A DNA stretch of 10,243 bases from positions 1 to 10,243 of the forward strand of contig JAJYSF010000013.1 of assembly GCA_021793715.1 (NCBI GenBank). Direction: 5' to 3'. Below are positions 7,024 through 10,243 of this stretch, piece by piece. Each line of letters begins with the position of its first letter. The first letter of the stretch is position 1. A model generated the notes under the pieces. That model was given only the letters and a program-made list of their open reading frames with translations. It was not told where the DNA came from and did no database searches. Origin of the DNA: Actinomycetes bacterium. Lineage in GTDB: Bacteria > Actinomycetota > Actinomycetes > Actinomycetales > Microbacteriaceae. Position numbers and translations under genes: made by a program.

Positions 7024-7502
7024 GCGGATCCGGCCGCGAACACGGTCGGCCACTCGTCGCGCTTCGCGAGGAACGCGCGCACTGCCGCCTTCGCGCCCTC
7101 GAGCGTGTGGCTCGCTCCCCAGCCGCACTGCACGGTGTTCGCGGCGGGCACCTCGTCCGCGTCGAGGACGTCGGTGAGTGTCGCCTCGACCAGGTCCGCG
7201 ACCTCCTCGGTCGTGTGCTCGCCCTCGAGGATGAGATAGAAGCCCGTCTGGCAGCCCATCGGCGAGAAGTCGATCACGCGGTCGGAATGGTCGCGGCTCT
7301 TCTCGGCGAACAGGTGCTCGATCGAGTGGATCACCGGCATCTCGAGATGGTCGACGTTCGGCTGCGCGAACCGCACGTCGAACTTGACGATCACGTCGCC
7401 CGCGGGGAGCGTCTTCCGGTCAGCCACCCGCAGATACGGCGCGGCGACCTTCGTGTGGTCGAGGTTGAAGGATTCGACGTTCATCCGGCCCTGGTCAGTC
7501 AC
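7020..7502 (-). CDS. luxS: S-ribosylhomocysteine lyase (AI-2 synthase)
   Basis: LuxS cleaves S-ribosylhomocysteine to homocysteine and 4,5-dihydroxy-2,3-pentanedione, precursor of the signal AI-2. The 160-residue product has the Fe/Zn site HSIEH (His59, Glu62, His63) with Cys126 (QCGWG) as third ligand, and catalytic Cys84 in [10 protein letters not shown]. The N-terminus includes [13 protein letters not shown] and the substrate-binding LRVADRK. The GTG at 7500-7502 is preferred because a TAACCT box lies six bases ahead, which fits a leaderless transcript. An internal ATG at 7482-7484 would give 154 residues and also retain all conserved sequence. It is first in a luxS-mtnN-truA set joined by ATGA overlaps, so the two detoxification steps are made together. 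Confidence 0.97.
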   Translation of the reverse strand: MTDQGRMNVESFNLDHTKVAAPYLRVADRKTLPAGDVIVKFDVRFAQPNVDHLEMPVIHSIEHLFAEKSRDHSDRVIDFSPMGCQTGFYLILEGEHTTEEVADLVEATLTDVLDADEVPAANTVQCGWGASHTLEGAKAAVRAFLAKRDEWPTVFAAGSA

Positions 7503-7508
7503 GCCCCC

Positions 7509-7514
7509 AGGTTA
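7509..7514 (-). promoter_or_regulatory. Candidate -10 box of luxS, leaderless
   Basis: TAACCT on the minus strand fits TANNNT and ends six bases before the luxS GTG, so initiation at the usual distance would fall on or next to the start codon. No clear -35 is seen in the GC-rich DNA upstream. A GGGGG run between box and codon could act as a poor ribosome site if the mRNA started earlier. Confidence 0.45.
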
Positions 7515-7543
7515 CCGGCACGGCCCGGCCGGGAGGGCATCGA

Positions 7544-7581
7544 TAGGATCGGGAGACCCCCACTTCCGCCCTCGATGGAGG
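7544..7581 (+). promoter_or_regulatory. Candidate -10 box and ribosome site of the SulP gene
   Basis: TAGGAT (7544-7549, TANNNT type) would start transcription near 7556. GGAGG (7577-7581) stands four bases before the ATG at 7586. The -35 region is GC-rich without a clear match. The two start codons are 83 bases apart and the facing -10 boxes of luxS and SulP lie within about 40 bases, so the genes may influence each other. Confidence 0.4.
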
Positions 7582-7585
7582 CAGC

Positions 7586-9085
7586 ATGTCCGCGCCCGTC
7601 CGAGAGAAGGACCGCTACCGTCCGCGCCCCACCGTGATGGATGCGCTGCGGTCGCCGAAGCTCCTCACTCGAGAGATCCTTGCCGGCGTCGTCGTCGGGC
7701 TCGCCCTTATCCCCGAGGCGATCGCGTTCGCGCTGGCGGCCGGTGTGCCGGCCGAGGTCGGGCTGTTCTCGTCGATCGTCATGGCAATCTCGATCTCGTT
7801 CCTCGGCGGTCGGCCGGCGATGATCACCGCCGCGACCGCGGCCATCGCACTCGTGGTGCGCCCCGTCGCCGATCAGTACGGCCTCGACTACCTCATCGCG
7901 ACGGTCATCCTCGGCGGCATCATCCAGATCCTGCTCGGCGTGCTCGGCGTCGGCAAGCTCATGCGGTTCATCCCGCGCAGCGTCATGGTCGGGTTCGTCA
8001 ACGCGCTCGCGATCCTCATCGCCGTCGCCCAGCTCGAGCATTTCGAAGGCGCGTCGTGGATGATCTACCCGATCATCGGCATCGGGCTGCTGATCCTCTG
8101 GCTGTTCCCGAAGCTCACGAAGGCCGTGCCCGCGCCGCTCGTCGTGGTGATCGTCATGACCCTGGCGGTGTGGGCTTTCGACCTCGACGTGAAGAGCGTC
8201 GGCGATCTCGGCGCCCTGCCCGGCGGCCCGCCGCTGCCGTTCTTCCCCGATGTGCCCCTCACGCTCGAGACGCTGCAGATCATCGCACCCTTCGCTCTCG
8301 GCGTCGCCGCGGTCGGGCTCATGGAGTCGCTCATGACGGCGAAGCTCGTCGACGACATCACCGACACGCGCTCGAGCAAGACGCGCGAGGCGGTGGGCCA
8401 GGGCGGCGCAAATATCTTGTCGGGCCTCTTCGGCGGCATGGGCGGCTGCGCCATGATCGGCCAGACGATGATCAACGTGCGCGCCTCCGGCGCCCGCACG
8501 CGCGTATCGACGTTCACCGCCGGCGCGTTCCTGCTGATCCTCGTGTGGTTCCTGGGCCCCGTTATGAGCCTGATCCCGATCGGCGCGCTCGTCGCCGTGA
8601 TGTTCATGGTCGCGTTCCTGACCTTCGACTGGCATTCGGTCGCGCCCTCGACGCTGAAGCGCATGCCGAAGAGCGAGACGATCGTGATGCTCGTGACGGT
8701 GATCCCGGTGATCATCACGAAGAACCTCTCGATCGGCGTCGTGATCGGGGTGTTCGTGGCCGCGATCCTGTTCGTGAGGCGCGTGGCGCACTTCACGAGC
8801 GTGTCCCGCACGGTCTCGCCCGATGGATCCGCGGCGCGGTACGTCGTCGACGGCGAGCTGTTCTTCGCGAGCTCGAACGACCTCACCACGCAGTTCGAGT
8901 ACGCCGACGATCCGAAGAAGGTCGTCATCGACATGTCGCGTTCGCACGTGTGGGATGCCTCGACCGTCGCCGCGCTCGACGGCATCGAGCAGAAGTACCG
9001 CGACCACGACGTCGAGGTGACGATCGTCGGCCTGAACGAGGCCAGCGGCACGTTCCACGGTCGTCTGACCGGCAACCTCCCGTAG
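7586..9085 (+). CDS. SulP family anion transporter with STAS domain
   Basis: This 499-residue inner-membrane protein belongs to the SulP/SLC26 family, which moves sulfate, bicarbonate, dicarboxylates or related anions. After a short basic N-terminus, hydrophobic segments begin at about residue 31 (ILAGVVVGLALIPEAIAFAL, the family's first helix with its conserved proline) and continue to about 398. GLMESLMTAKLVDD (Glu247) and GGMGGCAMIGQTMINVRASG are signature stretches. Residues about 411-490 form a cytoplasmic STAS domain with VIDMSRSHVWDAST, whose serine lies where anti-sigma-antagonist-like domains may be phosphorylated. The protein is shorter than plant or animal sulfate transporters, as in the bacterial YbaR/YvdB type. 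The substrate cannot be read from sequence. It is transcribed away from luxS and converges with the FBP gene. Confidence 0.95.
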   Translation: MSAPVREKDRYRPRPTVMDALRSPKLLTREILAGVVVGLALIPEAIAFALAAGVPAEVGLFSSIVMAISISFLGGRPAMITAATAAIALVVRPVADQYGLDYLIATVILGGIIQILLGVLGVGKLMRFIPRSVMVGFVNALAILIAVAQLEHFEGASWMIYPIIGIGLLILWLFPKLTKAVPAPLVVVIVMTLAVWAFDLDVKSVGDLGALPGGPPLPFFPDVPLTLETLQIIAPFALGVAAVGLMESLMTAKLVDDITDTRSSKTREAVGQGGANILSGLFGGMGGCAMIGQTMINVRASGARTRVSTFTAGAFLLILVWFLGPVMSLIPIGALVAVMFMVAFLTFDWHSVAPSTLKRMPKSETIVMLVTVIPVIITKNLSIGVVIGVFVAAILFVRRVAHFTSVSRTVSPDGSAARYVVDGELFFASSNDLTTQFEYADDPKKVVIDMSRSHVWDASTVAALDGIEQKYRDHDVEVTIVGLNEASGTFHGRLTGNLP

Positions 9086-9109
9086 CGCCGTCGCAAGTCC
9101 GCGCGTTCC

Positions 9110-9201
9110 CGCCATTTCCACAAGTCTTCGACAAGTCAGCGGCGAATCGCACCGGACTTGTCGGAGACTTGCGGACTCGTTGGAGACTTGTGGAAATGGC
9201 G
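9110..9201. repeat. Long inverted repeat with internal tandem 19-base units, between convergent genes
   Basis: CGCCATTTCCACAAGTCT (9110-9127) is perfectly inverted at 9184-9201, and pairing continues inward at 9 of the next 13 positions. Inside are two tandem 19-base units, 9152-9170 and 9171-9189, matching at 16 of 19 positions (minus-strand consensus AAGTCTCCRACRAGTCCGS), plus a similar unit in the opposite orientation at 9122-9140. A nested pair CGACAAGTC/GACTTGTCG (9129-9137 and 9155-9163) offers an alternative fold. It lies in the 128-base gap between convergent SulP and FBP genes, so bidirectional 3'-end processing or termination is possible, but there is no T-run. Confidence 0.85.
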
Positions 9202-9213
9202 AATGGCGTCGCC

Positions 9214-9702
9214 TCAGTCGGCGTCACGCACCTGTCGAACGAAGTCGCGCATCCGGCGCGCGGTGTTGTCGATGCGGAAGTCGACGTCGGCGCGGAACTC
9301 GCCCGGCGCAAGCGGATGGGCGATCCTCACGTTCTGGTGACACGAGGCGTCCGCGCACATGTAGGTGGCGATGCTCTCCTCACGGCGTCCCGCCTCACCT
9401 CCCTTGCGGGCGCTCATCATCGATACCTGTGTGCCGGGCTGCATGGTGCGACAGATGTTGCAGATCCCGTTTCGCGCCCGCGCAGGCGACTGCGCGACGC
9501 GCAGCACGATCCCCGTCGGCTCGCCGTCGAGCTCGACGATGACGTAACAGCGTGCCGGTGTCGAGGGATCCCGCCACGCCAGGAAGTCGAGGGGGAACCA
9601 GTCGACGAGGAGCAGCTCGGGTGCGATGTCGAGGATCTCGAGCTCGTGCTCGGTGGCGTTGACGAACGCCCGGCGAATGTCGTCGACGGAGAGCACCTGC
9701 AT
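9214..9702 (-). CDS. FBP-domain (EF-G-binding-like treble-clef zinc finger) protein
   Basis: This small 162-residue cytoplasmic protein resembles the C-terminal zinc domain of the FusB-type elongation factor G-binding proteins, in a form common in actinobacteria. Residues 1-75 include IRRAFVNATEHE, the LDWFPLDFLAWRDP-like stretch (VDWFPLDFLAWRDP) and GIVLRVA. The zinc ligands are CNIC (Cys81, Cys84) and MCADASC (Cys116, Cys121), a treble-clef arrangement. The Staphylococcus proteins free EF-G from fusidic-acid-stalled ribosomes; these short relatives lack the N-terminal helical bundle, so a ribosome or EF-G role is only a suggestion. The ATG at 9700-9702 lacks a clear ribosome site, but a TAAACT box stands nine bases ahead. 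It is divergent from yajQ. Confidence 0.88.
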   Translation of the reverse strand: MQVLSVDDIRRAFVNATEHELEILDIAPELLLVDWFPLDFLAWRDPSTPARCYVIVELDGEPTGIVLRVAQSPARARNGICNICRTMQPGTQVSMMSARKGGEAGRREESIATYMCADASCHQNVRIAHPLAPGEFRADVDFRIDNTARRMRDFVRQVRDAD

Positions 9703-9711
9703 GATCTGGTC

Positions 9712-9727
9712 AGTTTAGAACTACGCT
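9712..9727. promoter_or_regulatory. Back-to-back -10 boxes for the FBP gene and yajQ
   Basis: On the minus strand TAAACT (plus positions 9712-9717) ends nine bases before the FBP ATG. On the plus strand TACGCT (9722-9727) ends six bases before the yajQ ATG. Both fit TANNNT and both would give leaderless or nearly leaderless mRNAs. The start codons are only 31 bases apart and neither gene has a good Shine-Dalgarno. The -35 regions show no clear match and would lie inside the opposite genes. Confidence 0.45.
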
Positions 9728-9733
9728 GGGACT

Positions 9734-10228
9734 ATGGCGGACAGCAGTTTCGATGTGGTCAGTGAAATCGATCGTCAGGAAGCGGACAACGCGCTCAACC
9801 AGGCGCGCAAGGAACTCAGCCAGCGGTATGACTTCCGCGGCACCGACACCGACGTGTCGTGGTCGGGCGAGCAGATCCTCATTGTCTCCAGCACCGAGGA
9901 TCGTGCGACGGCGGCGCTGGACGTGCTCCAGTCGAAGATGATCAAGCGCGGGATCTCGCTCAAGAGCCTCGACAGCGGCGAGCCGTTCGAGAGCGGCAAG
10001 CAGGTGAAGATCGTCACCTCCCTCAAGGAGGGCATCGCGCAGGATGTCGCGAAGAAGATCGGCAAGATCGTTCGGGACGAGGCGCCCAAGGGCGTGAAGA
10101 GCCAGATCCAGGGCGACGAGATTCGGATCAGCTCGAAGAGCCGCGACGACCTGCAGACGGTCATCGCGCTGCTGAAGGGCAAGCAGGACGACCTCGACGT
10201 CGCCCTGCAGTTCACCAACTACCGGTGA
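9734..10228 (+). CDS. YajQ family cyclic di-GMP-binding/nucleotide-binding protein
   Basis: This 164-residue cytoplasmic protein is full length for the YajQ (DUF520) family, which has two ferredoxin-like folds. Recognisable stretches are [18 protein letters not shown] at the N-terminus, the [13 protein letters not shown] segment, the [19 protein letters not shown] hinge, the [13 protein letters not shown] region, [35 protein letters not shown], and the C-terminal [11 protein letters not shown], which is almost invariant. Family members in Xanthomonas bind cyclic di-GMP and act with a transcription factor; the role in actinobacteria is not settled. The start is chosen from the conserved MADSSFD beginning and the TACGCT box six bases ahead. 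It shares its upstream DNA with the divergent FBP gene. Confidence 0.97.
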   Translation: MADSSFDVVSEIDRQEADNALNQARKELSQRYDFRGTDTDVSWSGEQILIVSSTEDRATAALDVLQSKMIKRGISLKSLDSGEPFESGKQVKIVTSLKEGIAQDVAKKIGKIVRDEAPKGVKSQIQGDEIRISSKSRDDLQTVIALLKGKQDDLDVALQFTNYR

Positions 10229-10243
10229 TCCCGCCACTCGACG

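Noticed and set aside
7499..9121. 540-residue minus-strand frame antisense to the SulP gene
   Set aside because: The Asp/His/Arg/Glu-rich product is the expected shadow of a hydrophobic membrane protein on the other strand.
9110..9201. CRISPR-like array
   Set aside because: The 19-base units are contiguous, partly inverted, and lack regular unique spacers; no cas gene is present.
9086..9213. Classical intrinsic terminator for SulP or the FBP gene
   Set aside because: The stems are strong but no T-run follows on either strand, so it is listed as a repeat instead.
7384..9765. Very long plus-strand frame across luxS, SulP and the FBP gene
   Set aside because: It spans three recognised genes and the repeat in a wrong frame, and its product is a low-complexity Arg-rich sequence without domains.

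Overview
The window is high-GC, tightly packed bacterial chromosome. It carries conserved actinobacterial gene neighbours (rplM-rpsI-glmM), GTG starts, -10 boxes of the TANNNT type that sit just ahead of start codons (apparent leaderless transcripts), and an FBP/treble-clef zinc protein typical of actinobacteria. Together these suggest a Micrococcales actinobacterium, most likely Microbacteriaceae (Microbacterium or a relative). That assignment is inference from style and gene content, not from a search.

Layout. 1-882 (minus) is the N-terminal part of a secreted family-43 glycoside hydrolase, cut by the window edge. It has a promoter and two LacI-type operator candidates upstream. 883-1339 has no gene but holds two structured repeats: a 17-bp-arm hairpin (1130-1174) and a 159-bp near-palindrome (1200-1358) whose right arm forms the last codons and stop of glmM. 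1340-3669 (minus) is the rplM-rpsI-glmM operon: ribosomal proteins L13 and S9, then phosphoglucosamine mutase for cell-wall UDP-GlcNAc synthesis. 3891-4661 (plus) is a HAD-IIB phosphatase/phosphomannomutase-like enzyme, convergent by three bases with an endonuclease/exonuclease/phosphatase protein (4665-5345, minus). 5393-7502 (minus) is a luxS-mtnN-truA operon whose genes overlap by ATGA. MtnN and LuxS recycle S-adenosylhomocysteine to homocysteine and release the AI-2 precursor; TruA modifies tRNA. 7586-9085 (plus) is a SulP anion transporter with a STAS domain. 9214-9702 (minus) is an FBP-domain zinc protein, divergent from 9734-10228 (plus), a YajQ nucleotide-binding protein.

The protein genes are mostly ordinary housekeeping genes. 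I saw no defence system, prophage or CRISPR. The unusual material is non-coding or superimposed on coding DNA: the 159-bp palindrome at the glmM terminus; a 19-base unit (AAGTCTCCRACRAGTCCGS) used in inverted and tandem copies at two distant loci; an 18-bp perfect inverted repeat at the 5' end of truA; and an excess of the palindrome GGATCC (20 copies counted by eye) in several reading frames.
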